Shown here piece by piece: positions 1-8,615 of a stretch of DNA of 64,000 nt (positions are counted from its first letter, which is position 1; each line of letters opens with the position of its first letter). The stretch is from Hyphomonadaceae bacterium UBA1849 (GTDB lineage Bacteria; Pseudomonadota; Alphaproteobacteria; Caulobacterales; Hyphomonadaceae): assembly GCA_002338565.1 (NCBI GenBank), contig DDIN01000008.1, positions 1,121,567 through 1,185,566 of the forward strand. Reading direction: 5' to 3'. Position numbers and translations under genes: made by a program. A model generated the notes under the pieces. That model was not told where the DNA came from and made no database searches. It saw only the letters and a program-made list of their open reading frames with translations.

Positions 1-246
1 CGCCTTGCCTGTGACAAACAGAGTGTTCTGGTCATGCACGATCACGTCTGCAATGCGTGATGTGCCGATGGAGATCCCAGCGATATTGTCTGACATGATC
101 AGAGGAATGGATTCTTCTAGTTGAACGATGACCGGGCCGACTTCCTGTCGCGGTGCTTCGATAACCTGCGGAACAGGGCCGCCTTCACCTGCAATTGCCA
201 GAGGTGCTGCAACACCGAGTAAAACCGTCATCAGAATGTGCTTCAT
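1..246 (-). CDS. Pilus assembly N-domain protein (partial, runs off the left edge)
   Basis: The first 82 codons of a reverse-strand gene starting at the ATG complementary to 244-246. The protein opens with a signal peptide (MKHILMTVLLGVAAPLAIAG), followed by a stretch reading VQLEESIPLIMSDNIAGISI and IADVIVHDQNTLFVTGKA. That resembles the N-terminal domain of RcpA/CpaC-type secretins (pilus formation protein N-terminal region), the same fold seen near the start of CpaC in this window. Stand-alone proteins with this domain are common at the edge of Tad loci and are thought to act in the periplasm with the secretin. It is divergent from the pilin gene and so probably belongs to the pilus cluster. 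The C-terminus is outside the window, so total length is unknown. Confidence 0.7.
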   Translation of the reverse strand, partial: MKHILMTVLLGVAAPLAIAGEGGPVPQVIEAPRQEVGPVIVQLEESIPLIMSDNIAGISIGTSRIADVIVHDQNTLFVTGKA

Positions 247-376
247 AACGCACTGCTCCCTTTACACGCGTGCGAGAATAAACTGAGAGCATTGACCGAA
301 TACTAACAGAATGGGTGTGATGCTCTGTATGTGCAGGCGTCTGGTGTGCCGCTTTTATGGTAAACCAAAAGCTTAA

Positions 377-402
377 CGGACCCCCTGAAACTTTCTGGTC
401 CG
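377..402. promoter_or_regulatory. Dyad in the divergent region upstream of the pilin gene
   Basis: The 251 bases between the divergent pilus-domain gene and the pilin hold no gene. They contain a 6-bp perfect inverted repeat, CGGACC and GGTCCG, separated by 14 bases, directly after an AAGCTTAACGG stretch that could be half of a CtrA-type site. It could be an operator for the highly expressed pilin, but no protein can be assigned and the dyad is short enough to occur by chance. Confidence 0.22.
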
Positions 403-497
403 GTGAACTTCGTTTTCATCTCAATCGCATAGTCTGATTTTCGACCCGGGGACGAACACACGTTGACGGGCCATCCTTGCCTATGTGGGAGATAGAA

Positions 498-659
498 ATG
501 AAAAACATCGTACGTTTTCTTAAAGACAAATCTGGTGCAACTGCAATTGAGTATGGCCTGATCGCTGCGCTCATCGCTGTTGCTGTTATTTCTGGCGTTA
601 CCGCTCTCGGTACAAACGCTGGTACAACATTCCAGACAGTTGCTGACGAAATGGCTTAA
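498..659 (+). CDS. flp: Flp/Fap-type IVb pilin
   Basis: Structural subunit of the Tad (tight adherence) pilus, 53 residues. The sequence shows a short charged leader ending in KDKSG, then ATAIEYGLIAALIAVAVISG, the Flp hallmark with the Glu-Tyr pair after the processing site. Cleavage is expected after the Gly by the CpaA peptidase encoded next. A single hydrophobic helix follows and the tail is small and polar (TTFQTVADEMA). An upstream in-frame ATG at 477 would add MPMWEIE, but the ribosome-binding stretch GGGAGATAGAA sits immediately before 498, which also gives the usual leader length. A strong terminator follows, so the pilin can be expressed at a much higher level than the assembly genes. 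Confidence 0.95.
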   Translation: MKNIVRFLKDKSGATAIEYGLIAALIAVAVISGVTALGTNAGTTFQTVADEMA

Positions 660-701
660 TAGCCAGGCCGTCAAATTTGCGAATTTCGCAGGTTTACAGG
701 A

Positions 702-732
702 AACCGTCGGGCATTTCGCCCGGCGGTTTTTT
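702..732 (+). terminator. Rho-independent terminator after the pilin
   Basis: AACCGTCGGGC and GCCCGGCGGTT pair almost perfectly around an ATTTC loop and are followed by a run of T. It lies 43 bases after the pilin stop and separates the pilin transcript from cpaA. Confidence 0.88.
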
Positions 733-853
733 GCTGCGCGCAATCTGGCTCGAACTGAACATGGCTAAGAAGCGCGGCGAACTCGTTCGAAAGCCTCAAC
801 ATTTCATTCAGTAATTCTTGTCACCCTATTCTTTGAAACTACAGGGATAGGAC

Positions 854-1381
854 ATGTTGGCTACGGTATTAATCGCGCTTTTTCTTGCGGGACTTATCTT
901 TGGTGCGCTGCACGATGTAGCGAGCATGACCATTCCAAACTGGCTCTCAATTGCTTTTGCAGTTCTTTTTCCGGTGGGAACGTTAATTCTCGGCGTACCT
1001 CTGGTAACAATTGGCTGGCATATACTTGCCGGTTTTATTGCGCTCCTCATCTGTTTCGGCCTGTTTTCGATCGGCGTGTTTGGTGGCGGTGACGCAAAAC
1101 TTATCCCGGCTGTGATGGTCTGGGTCGGACCGGCCGGTGCAATGGCCTTTGTTTACGGGCTAGCGCTGACAGGCGGCCTGCTCGCCATTCTGATTCTTAT
1201 GTCGCGCCGTTTTGTCCCGTCTCACGCGGTTCCAGGCTTTCTGCAGCGGTCCGTCGTTGAAGGCCCGGGCATTCCATATGCCGTAGCCATCGCGTTCGGC
1301 GGCGTCTGGGCGATCCCGGCCAGCCCGGTTCTGTTTCAAATTTTCAGTGCCTCAGCGCTCAATTCGTTAACCATGCTTTAG
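854..1381 (+). CDS. cpaA: Prepilin peptidase CpaA (A24 family)
   Basis: Inner-membrane aspartic protease of 175 residues that trims the leader of Flp-type prepilins. Several hydrophobic helices are visible. The two catalytic-type Asp regions are LHDVASMTIPNWLS near residue 22 and GGGDAKLIPAVMVW near residue 78, the second matching the GxGD/GGGDxK motif of the family. It lacks the methylase domain of the large PilD enzymes, as usual for the short TadV/CpaA type. The ATG at 854 follows an AGGGATAGGAC ribosome-binding stretch. It is the first of the cpa assembly genes, all on the same strand. Confidence 0.93.
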   Translation: MLATVLIALFLAGLIFGALHDVASMTIPNWLSIAFAVLFPVGTLILGVPLVTIGWHILAGFIALLICFGLFSIGVFGGGDAKLIPAVMVWVGPAGAMAFVYGLALTGGLLAILILMSRRFVPSHAVPGFLQRSVVEGPGIPYAVAIAFGGVWAIPASPVLFQIFSASALNSLTML

Positions 1382-1439
1382 CGGCATTGTGTTCTTTTTG
1401 GTGAAGTTTTCGGGAAATTGCCCGTAAGGAGTGGTCTCT

Positions 1440-2288
1440 GTGTCCTTAATGCGAATTCTGATTTTGGTTGTGGCAGGCGGCGCTGCGCTCGTTGCTGCAA
1501 TGCTCGTTCGTGGGATGGGACAGCAAGAAGCTCCGCCTCAGATTGTGCAGGTTGTTGAACAGCTGGCAGAGCCTGAGCCGCAAATTCCTCTGACACAGAT
1601 TCTTGTCGCTTCCGACGATATGCCGCTCGGTCACCGGATCGCACCAAACGATCTGACATGGCAGGACTGGCCGGAAGCACACCTTAACGACACATACTTC
1701 GTCTCTGAAATGTCGCCGGATGCAATCACAGAGCTCGCAGGTTCTATCGTGCGTACACCGATTTACTCTGGTGAGCCGATGATCGAGCGCAAAATCGTTC
1801 GTCCGGGTGAAAACGGCTTCATGGCTGCGATCCTGAATGATGGCATGCGCGCTGTCGCCGTTGAGATTTCGGTCGAGACAGCTGCTGGTGGCTTTATTCT
1901 TCCGAATGACCGCGTTGATGTCATTCTGACTTACGACATTGAGGTTGCCGAAGGTGACATTCTTGTAGAGCGCCCATCCACGCAAACTGTCCTCCAGAAC
2001 GTACGCGTTCTTGCGATCGACCAGAACTTTGCTGAAACCGAAGATGAAAGCGTCGTTGTCGGCACGACCGCGACGCTGGAACTTGAGCCGCGCCACGCAG
2101 AAGTTCTCATGCTGGCAACCCGAATGGGCGATATCTCGCTCACCCTTCGCGGTGTCGCTGAAGCACAGCGATCAGGCCAGGGCGTCATCGCAACAAATAA
2201 CATTCAAGCCGCGGAGGACGCCTCCGGCAGCGTCCGAATATACCGAAGCGGCAATACCGAGCACATGAATATCGGGGGCTCTCAATGA
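1440..2288 (+). CDS. cpaB: Flp pilus assembly protein CpaB (RcpC)
   Basis: Periplasmic, membrane-anchored protein of about 282 residues that works with the secretin. A single N-terminal hydrophobic segment (RILILVVAGGAALVAAMLV) is followed by a SAF-domain region typical of the family (QILVASDDMPLGHRIAPNDL, residues about 50-110) and the RcpC core with the AVAVEISVETAAGGFILPND stretch. The start is taken as the GTG at 1440, which is 8 bases after AAGGAG; the GTG at 1431 overlaps that signal and the ATG at 1449 is too far away. Its stop overlaps the cpaC start by 4 bases, which implies coupled translation. Confidence 0.92.
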   Translation: MSLMRILILVVAGGAALVAAMLVRGMGQQEAPPQIVQVVEQLAEPEPQIPLTQILVASDDMPLGHRIAPNDLTWQDWPEAHLNDTYFVSEMSPDAITELAGSIVRTPIYSGEPMIERKIVRPGENGFMAAILNDGMRAVAVEISVETAAGGFILPNDRVDVILTYDIEVAEGDILVERPSTQTVLQNVRVLAIDQNFAETEDESVVVGTTATLELEPRHAEVLMLATRMGDISLTLRGVAEAQRSGQGVIATNNIQAAEDASGSVRIYRSGNTEHMNIGGSQ

Positions 2289-3931
2289 TCGGGAAGTCTA
2301 TCTGGCCTGCACTCGCGGGCCTCATCGCCATCAGCCTTCCACTTGTGCCGCCTGCTGCGGCACAAAACGTCGTTCAGGTAAACATCTCGCAGTCCGGCGC
2401 AAACCCGGTAACGCGAGACCTTCTTCTGCCAGTGAACAAATCCTCGGTTGTGGAACTGTCCATCCCTGCTGCGGATGTCATCATCACAAACCCGGATATC
2501 GCTGACGCAGTGGTACGCACACCGCAGCGCGTGATTTTCCGCGGCGTGAGCACAGGCGAAACGAACGCGTTCTTCTTTGATATTCACGGTAACCAGCTTC
2601 TGGACCTGCAAATTCGCGTCGAACAGGACCTGTCCGGTCTCGCTGATCTCTACACACGTTTGCTTCCAGATGCGTCGATCACCGCTGAAGCTTCCAATGG
2701 CGCGATCATTCTGACAGGCCGCGTATCAAGCCTGTCTGAGGCCCAGCGCGCGGTTGAGCTTGCGCAGAACTTTATCGTTCAGTCGCCAGCGGGCGGTGCG
2801 GCGGCTGCGGGCGGTGAAGGCGGTATGATGATGTCGTCTGGTGACACTGGCGGCGGTCAGGTCATCAACCTTCTCAATATCGACGCCAATGACCAGGTTA
2901 TGCTGCAGGTTCGCATCGTTGAGATGCAGCGCACGCTGACCCGTCAGATCGGTGTGAATCTCAACAGCACGCACAATTATGGCGACTATGTTGACCCGGT
3001 TCAGACGTTTATGACCGACGGCAATGGCAATCTGGTGCTCGACACTAGTGGCAATCCTATCGGCCAAACGGTCTATGACGGCTATTTCACTGGCGGTTCG
3101 TCTACCTCTACAAGCAACGCGTTTAACGTGGCCGGTCGCGCGCTTGGCGGTCTTGCTATGGCAGGCAGCCTTGCAAACTTTGTTGGCCCACGTGGCTCTG
3201 AAGTGCTTCAGAATTCTATTGGCGCAAACATTCAGGCGCTTGAGCGCATCGGCCTTGTGCGCACGCTTGCCGAGCCAAACCTGACTGCGATTTCCGGCGA
3301 ATCTGCACGCTTCCTTGCGGGTGGTGAGTATCCGGTTCCGGTCGGTCAGGACGAAACAGGTAACGTGCAGCTCGAGTTCAAACCGTTCGGTGTCGGCCTC
3401 GCCTTCACACCGGTTGTCCTCTCCGAGGGCCGTATTTCGCTTCGCATTTCTACAGAAGTGTCCGAGCTGACACAGGAAGGTGCGTTCGCGCCGCAATCTG
3501 TTGCTGGTACCGATGCGAACGGCAATGTCACAACAGTTCAGACAATCAACATTCCAGCGCTGAGCGTTCGCCGCGCGGAAACAACGGTCGAGCTTCCATC
3601 CGGCGGCTCAACCGTGATTGCGGGCCTCATTCAGGAAGAAACCAAGCAGTCCATGGACTCGCTTCCTGGCATTAACAACATTCCGGTTCTCGGCGCGCTC
3701 TTCCGTTCGCGCGACTTCCAGAATGACGAGACTGAGCTGGTTGTCATCGTGACGCCTTATCTGGTCGATCCGACTGACCCGAACCGTCTGCGCACGCCTG
3801 ATGAAGGCTATTCAACGGCTGGTCCGGCTGCGGGCTTCTTCCTTGGCCGTCTTAACGACGTTTACTCCGTCCCTGGCGCTTCTGTTGAAGGTGAAAACTT
3901 CGACGCGCCGGTCGGGTTCATCATCGAGTGA
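2285..3931 (+). CDS. cpaC: Tad secretin CpaC (RcpA)
   Basis: Outer-membrane secretin pore through which the Flp pilus leaves the cell, 548 residues. Order of parts: signal peptide ending PPAAAQ (residue about 27), pilus N-terminal domain (about 35-105), a BON-like domain (DASITAEASNGAIILTGRV), a Gly-rich linker (AAAAGGEGGMMMSSGDTGGG) and the secretin core. The core shows LVRTLAEPNLTAISGESARF and the terminal TELVVIVTPYLVDP. Length fits the Tad secretins. It overlaps cpaB by 4 bases and precedes the lipoprotein CpaD, which in known systems helps place the secretin in the outer membrane. Confidence 0.95.
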   Translation: MIGKSIWPALAGLIAISLPLVPPAAAQNVVQVNISQSGANPVTRDLLLPVNKSSVVELSIPAADVIITNPDIADAVVRTPQRVIFRGVSTGETNAFFFDIHGNQLLDLQIRVEQDLSGLADLYTRLLPDASITAEASNGAIILTGRVSSLSEAQRAVELAQNFIVQSPAGGAAAAGGEGGMMMSSGDTGGGQVINLLNIDANDQVMLQVRIVEMQRTLTRQIGVNLNSTHNYGDYVDPVQTFMTDGNGNLVLDTSGNPIGQTVYDGYFTGGSSTSTSNAFNVAGRALGGLAMAGSLANFVGPRGSEVLQNSIGANIQALERIGLVRTLAEPNLTAISGESARFLAGGEYPVPVGQDETGNVQLEFKPFGVGLAFTPVVLSEGRISLRISTEVSELTQEGAFAPQSVAGTDANGNVTTVQTINIPALSVRRAETTVELPSGGSTVIAGLIQEETKQSMDSLPGINNIPVLGALFRSRDFQNDETELVVIVTPYLVDPTDPNRLRTPDEGYSTAGPAAGFFLGRLNDVYSVPGASVEGENFDAPVGFIIE

Positions 3932-3945
3932 TTGGAGACATAAAG

Positions 3946-4632
3946 ATGCGATTTTCACATTATCTCATCGGCGCTGCCGCTCTCTCCGCACTCGCTGGAT
4001 GTGCGACGTATGACCCGATCGTCCCGGTTTCCGGCACGAACGGCCGCTATAACCACGATATCGAAGTGGTCGAAGACACAGAAGTGCTCGAGCTTCAGGC
4101 CCATTCCGGCCAGCATGGCATTCCGCAATACCGTCAGGGCGATGTTCGCTATTTCCTGTCTGAGTATGCGCGCCGCGGTCGCCGTCATGGCCCGCTGGTC
4201 GTATCAGTGCCTCAGGGCAGCCCGTATGCGTCAAGCTATGAGGCGAGCGTCAACCAGATGCTGAACCTCGCAGCTGAATACAATATCCGCGACATTGAAC
4301 GCAGTGACTACAATTCCAACGGGTCACCGGAAGCGCCAATGGTTCTGGCCTTCACCGCATACCGCGCGATTGCGCCGGATTGTCCTTCGCTTGCAACGCT
4401 GAACCTTGCGGCAACGAGCTCGAATGACCCTCACCCGTCATTTGGCTGCTCTATGCGGGCAAATCTCGCGGCAATGGTTTCTGATCCGGCAGACCTTCTT
4501 GGTGCGCGCCGGTCTGATCCGGCCGATACGCTGCGCCGGATTGAGGTGCTGGATCTTTATCGTGCTGGCCAGAGCACGGCAACGGAGCGGTCTGATAGCG
4601 AAAGCGGCGCTGTCAGCACGGCTGTGGAATAG
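3946..4632 (+). CDS. cpaD: Pilus assembly lipoprotein CpaD
   Basis: Outer-membrane lipoprotein of 228 residues accompanying the Tad secretin. The lipobox LAGC is at residues 16-19 behind a short signal (MRFSHYLIGAAALSA). The family segments LSEYARRGRRHGPLVVSVP and DCPSLATLNLAATSSNDPHP (the conserved tail around FGCSMRANLAAMVSDPADLL) are present. The ATG at 3946 follows GGAGACATAAAG. The GTG at 3928 would start inside the end of cpaC and misplace the signal peptide. The last 30 residues are Ser/Glu-rich and probably disordered. Confidence 0.92.
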   Translation: MRFSHYLIGAAALSALAGCATYDPIVPVSGTNGRYNHDIEVVEDTEVLELQAHSGQHGIPQYRQGDVRYFLSEYARRGRRHGPLVVSVPQGSPYASSYEASVNQMLNLAAEYNIRDIERSDYNSNGSPEAPMVLAFTAYRAIAPDCPSLATLNLAATSSNDPHPSFGCSMRANLAAMVSDPADLLGARRSDPADTLRRIEVLDLYRAGQSTATERSDSESGAVSTAVE

Positions 4633-4653
4633 GGTTTAGGTGAGGATCGGTTG

Positions 4654-6093
4654 ATGTCTAACAAAAGCAATCTTATCGACGATTTTGACTTTGACGATGA
4701 TTTCGGTGCGGATGACAGCTTCGTGCCGGATAAGAGTTATAGCGGAAGCTCCGACTTCGGCGATGACTTCGGTGGCGACGATATGGGCTTCGAGCCTGCT
4801 TCTGCGTCTCCGGCGCCAGCGTCTGATGATGACGAATACCGCGCGACGGTTTCTGTCGACACAGGACCATCTACATTCACTGATGAGGGCCTGACGGGCC
4901 ACATCACGGTTCCGCGCATCTCGATCCATGCCTTCTGCGAACGTGCAGGTACGGCTAAAACGATTGATGCAGCCTCCCGTGACCGCCGTCTCGCGAAAGT
5001 CCATCTCGAAGTCGAAGATGGTGGCCTTGCGCGCGCAATTCAGGTTTATCAGGAACAGTCGACGCCTGACCTGCTGATCGTTGAATCCAGCCTGCCAGCC
5101 CGCGAAATGCTGGCGCAGATTGATGCGCTCGCAGAGCTTTGCGATCCGAATATTCGCGTGCTTGTGATCGGTGCGATGAATGATGTTCAGCTTTACCGTC
5201 AGCTCGTTGCGCGCGGTGTGAGCGAGTATCTCGTCCCGCCATTTCAGCCGACACAGCTCATCCAGTCTATTTCCGCGCTTTATGTCGACCCGGAGCGTCC
5301 GTTTATGGGCCGCTCGGTTGCAGTTGTTGGTGCAAAAGGCGGCGTTGGCTCGTCTACGATTGCACACAACCTTGCATGGTCGATTTCAGAGAACATCCAG
5401 ATCAACACGTCTCTTGTTGACCTCGATCTTTCCTGGGGCACGACAGCGCTCGATTTCAATCAGGAAGGCAATCAGACGATTGTAGACGCGCTCGGAGATC
5501 CGGAACGCGTTGATGATACGGTTCTCGACCGTCTTCTGACCAAAGCGACAGAGCGCCTGTCTTTGTTCACTGCGCCATCTTCTCTGAACTCGGACTTCGA
5601 CTTCGACGAAGAAGCTTATGATGAAGTCATCGACCGCGTTCGCCGTAACGTGCCATTTGTTGTTCTGGATATGCCGCACATCTGGTCTGACTGGAGCCGT
5701 TCGACCATGACGAACGCAGATGACGTCGTCGTTGTCTGCCAGCCGGATCTTGCCTCTCTGCGAAACGGTAAGAACATTGTCGACTTCCTGAAAAACGCGC
5801 GCAGCAATGATACGCCGCCAAAGGTTGTTCTCAACATGGTTGGGGTGCCGAAGCGTCCGGAAATTCCGGTGAAGGATTTTGCCGCTGCGATCGGCGTCGA
5901 GCCGAGCCTCGTTCTGCCGTTCGAGCCGAACCTGTTCGGTCAGGCGTCCAATAATGGTCAGATGATCTCAGAGACGGACCCGACATCGAAATCGTCCGTT
6001 GGCATCGACCACCTGGCGGGTCTTCTCACGGGCCGTACGGTCGTGGAGCAGCAGGTCAGCCTGCTCAAAAAACTCATCAAGCTTGGAAAATAG
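4654..6093 (+). CDS. cpaE: Pilus localisation ATPase CpaE
   Basis: ParA/MinD-type ATPase of 479 residues that directs assembly of the Tad machine, at the cell pole in Caulobacter. The first 75 residues are acidic and low in complexity (DDFDFDDDFGADDSF). Then follows a receiver-like domain (LLIVESSLPAREML, residues about 130-210) and the ATPase with the deviant Walker A motif KGGVGSSTIAHNLAW near residue 230. The Walker B-like FVVLDMPHIW and VVVVCQPDLASLRN follow. The ATG at 4654 is 7 bases after TGAGGA; the TTG at 4651 directly before it is less likely. It lies between cpaD and cpaF. Confidence 0.93.
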   Translation: MSNKSNLIDDFDFDDDFGADDSFVPDKSYSGSSDFGDDFGGDDMGFEPASASPAPASDDDEYRATVSVDTGPSTFTDEGLTGHITVPRISIHAFCERAGTAKTIDAASRDRRLAKVHLEVEDGGLARAIQVYQEQSTPDLLIVESSLPAREMLAQIDALAELCDPNIRVLVIGAMNDVQLYRQLVARGVSEYLVPPFQPTQLIQSISALYVDPERPFMGRSVAVVGAKGGVGSSTIAHNLAWSISENIQINTSLVDLDLSWGTTALDFNQEGNQTIVDALGDPERVDDTVLDRLLTKATERLSLFTAPSSLNSDFDFDEEAYDEVIDRVRRNVPFVVLDMPHIWSDWSRSTMTNADDVVVVCQPDLASLRNGKNIVDFLKNARSNDTPPKVVLNMVGVPKRPEIPVKDFAAAIGVEPSLVLPFEPNLFGQASNNGQMISETDPTSKSSVGIDHLAGLLTGRTVVEQQVSLLKKLIKLGK

Positions 6094-6102
6094 GCGGACT
6101 GA

Positions 6103-7584
6103 ATGTTCGGGAAACGCACTGACGGACCAACAAAGGCAACACCGGCTGCAGCGCCAGCGCCGCCACCTGAAAAGGTGAAGCCGGTTGCCAAGGCGCCTGA
6201 GCCGCCGCGTGCTAAGCAGCACGTTGAGCCAAAAGCAGCGCCAAAGCCTGAACCGAAGCAAAAGCCTAAAAAAGCCAAAGAGGCGGTCGCCAAGATTGAT
6301 GACCGCTCTGATGAATATTACCGCGTCAAAACCATGGTGTTTAACGCGCTGATCGACACAATCGATCTGGCGCAACTCGCCCAGCTGGACGCAGACAGCG
6401 CACGTGAAGAAATTCGTGACATCGTCGTCGAGATCATCTCGATCAAGAATGTCGTCATGTCGATTGCCGAGCAGGAAAGCCTGCTTGAAGACATTTGTAA
6501 CGACGTTCTGGGTTATGGTCCGCTTGAGCCTCTGCTCGCGCGTGATGACATTGCCGATATCATGGTGAACGGTGCTGGCACGACCTATATCGAGGTCGAC
6601 GGCCGTATTGAACGCACCAATATCCGCTTCCGTGATAATGCCCAGCTGATGAATATCTGTCAGCGCATCGTGTCCCAGGTCGGCCGCCGCGTCGATGAAA
6701 GCTCCCCGATTTGTGACGCGCGTCTTCTGGACGGCTCACGTGTGAACGTTATCGCCCCGCCACTGGCGCTGGATGGCCCTACGCTCACCATTCGTAAGTT
6801 CAAAAAGGACAAGCTCAAGCTCGAGAACCTCGTCAATTTCGGGTCGATCTCTGAAGCGGGTGCTGAAATCCTTCGTATTATCGGTGCATGTCGCTGTAAC
6901 GTGCTGATCTCCGGCGGTACGGGTTCTGGTAAGACAACGCTTCTGAACTCGCTGACCGCGTTCATCGAGCCGAGCGAGCGTGTTATTACCTGCGAAGACG
7001 CGGCCGAGCTTCAGCTGCAACAGCCGCACGTTGTGCGTCTTGAGACGCGTCCACCAAACCTTGAGGGTTCGGGCGCGGTCACGATGCGCGATCTGGTAAA
7101 GAACTGTCTGCGTATGCGTCCTGACCGTATCATCGTGGGCGAGGTGCGTGGCCCGGAGGCGTTTGACCTCCTGCAGGCCATGAACACAGGTCACGATGGC
7201 TCCATGGGTACGCTCCACGCGAACACGCCGCGTGAGGCACTTAGCCGTGTGGAATCGATGATTACGATGGGCGGCTTCTCTCTGCCAGCGAAAACCATTC
7301 GTGAAATGATTGTGGGCTCGATCGACGTTGTCGTTCAGGCGTCACGCTTGCGCGATGGTACGCGTAAAATCATCTCCATCACCGAAGTCATGGGCCTTGA
7401 GGGCGAAGTGATCGTCACACAGGACATCATGAAGTTCGAAGTTGATGGCGAAGATGCTAACGGCAAGATCAAAGGGGCTCACCGTGGTCTTGGGGTCGGT
7501 CGTCCACGCTTCTGGGATCGCGCGCGCTATTACAATATGGAACGCGAACTGGCAGACGCACTTGATGCGCTTGAGGGCAGCTGA
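6103..7584 (+). CDS. cpaF: Tad secretion ATPase CpaF (TadA)
   Basis: Hexameric cytoplasmic ATPase of the GspE/VirB11 family powering Flp pilus extension and retraction, 493 residues. A Pro/Lys/Ala-rich N-terminus (about 1-65) leads into the conserved region. Walker A is LISGGTGSGKTTLLNSL near residue 268, the Asp/Walker B block is RPDRIIVGEVRGPEA, and the His box is GHDGSMGTLHANTPREALSR. The length is typical of CpaF with an extended N-terminus. It starts 9 bases after cpaE and is followed after 2 bases by tadB, consistent with one transcript. Confidence 0.96.
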   Translation: MFGKRTDGPTKATPAAAPAPPPEKVKPVAKAPEPPRAKQHVEPKAAPKPEPKQKPKKAKEAVAKIDDRSDEYYRVKTMVFNALIDTIDLAQLAQLDADSAREEIRDIVVEIISIKNVVMSIAEQESLLEDICNDVLGYGPLEPLLARDDIADIMVNGAGTTYIEVDGRIERTNIRFRDNAQLMNICQRIVSQVGRRVDESSPICDARLLDGSRVNVIAPPLALDGPTLTIRKFKKDKLKLENLVNFGSISEAGAEILRIIGACRCNVLISGGTGSGKTTLLNSLTAFIEPSERVITCEDAAELQLQQPHVVRLETRPPNLEGSGAVTMRDLVKNCLRMRPDRIIVGEVRGPEAFDLLQAMNTGHDGSMGTLHANTPREALSRVESMITMGGFSLPAKTIREMIVGSIDVVVQASRLRDGTRKIISITEVMGLEGEVIVTQDIMKFEVDGEDANGKIKGAHRGLGVGRPRFWDRARYYNMERELADALDALEGS

Positions 7585-7586
7585 TC

Positions 7587-8603
7587 ATGGATACACAAAC
7601 CATCATCATCGCGGCGCTCGCCTTTTTCGCCATTGCAGGCATCGGCTTTGCGTTCTCCGGCGGACAGGATTCTGGCAAGGCCAGCAAGCGCGCCAAAGCC
7701 CTTGCGTCGACTGGCCGCGTCGACGGCAAAGCCAATGACCCGCTCGCCGCACGTCGTCGTCAGACGCAGGACATGCTCAAAAACCTGCGTGAAGGCGAGC
7801 AGAAGAAAAAGAAATCTCTCGTTCCGCAAGATATTGGGTCCCGCCTGAAACAAGCCGGTCTCGATATGAATGCGACGACATTTTATCTCGCCTCTCTGGG
7901 TGTCGGTGTCGGTCTTGGCGCGCTCGGCTTTATTCTCGCACCTGCCAGCGTCACGACGACATTCCTGGGTGAAGGCGCGCGTGTTCTGATCGCTGCGCTG
8001 TTCGGTTTTACCGGCTTTCTTGGTCTGCCGCGCTGGGTGCTCGGCTTCATGATCGCTGGCCGCCACAAAAAGATCACCAATCAGTTTGCGGACGCGCTTG
8101 ATATTATCGTTCGTGGTGTGAAATCCGGTCTGCCGCTCAATGAGTGTCTGCGTATTATTGCCGTAGAGAGCCCTGAGCCGCTGCGGTCTGAATTCAAACA
8201 GATTACTGATGGCCTCTCAATGGGCCAGTCTATCCAGCAGGCGCTCGATAAGTTTTATCGCCGCGTCCCGCTGCAGGAAGTCAACTTCTTCAACATCGTT
8301 CTGGGTATTCAGGCGCAGACGGGTGGTAACCTGTCTGAAGCACTGAACAACCTTTCCGTGGTGATCCGTTCGCGCAAAATGCTGCGTGAGAAGATCAAGG
8401 CGCTTTCTTCCGAGGCGAAAGCTTCTGCGATGATCATTGGCTGTCTTCCGATTGCCGTAATGGTGCTCGTCTACATCACAACACCAGCTTACATGATGGA
8501 ATTGTTCCTGAAGCCTATGGGCAACCTGATCCTTCTGATCGGCGTCGGCCTGATGGGGCTCGGCATTTACGTCATGAAGCGCATGATCAACTTCGACTTC
8601 TAG
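7587..8603 (+). CDS. tadB: Tad platform protein TadB (type II secretion F family)
   Basis: Inner-membrane platform protein of 338 residues on which CpaF acts. A hydrophobic N-terminus, a basic linker (EGEQKKKKSLVP), further membrane segments around residues 95-150 and a T2SSF domain (FADALDIIVRGVKSGLPLNE to SEALNNLSVVIRSRKMLREK) lead to two closing membrane helices. The conserved GLPLNECLRIIAVESPEP region is intact. It pairs with TadC directly downstream (12 bases). Confidence 0.93.
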   Translation: MDTQTIIIAALAFFAIAGIGFAFSGGQDSGKASKRAKALASTGRVDGKANDPLAARRRQTQDMLKNLREGEQKKKKSLVPQDIGSRLKQAGLDMNATTFYLASLGVGVGLGALGFILAPASVTTTFLGEGARVLIAALFGFTGFLGLPRWVLGFMIAGRHKKITNQFADALDIIVRGVKSGLPLNECLRIIAVESPEPLRSEFKQITDGLSMGQSIQQALDKFYRRVPLQEVNFFNIVLGIQAQTGGNLSEALNNLSVVIRSRKMLREKIKALSSEAKASAMIIGCLPIAVMVLVYITTPAYMMELFLKPMGNLILLIGVGLMGLGIYVMKRMINFDF

Positions 8604-8615
8604 AAGGCCGGCGTT

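Noticed and set aside
303..743. Reverse open frame across the pilin gene
   Set aside because: Runs through the pilin and its terminator; the pilin is unmistakable, so this frame is not a gene.
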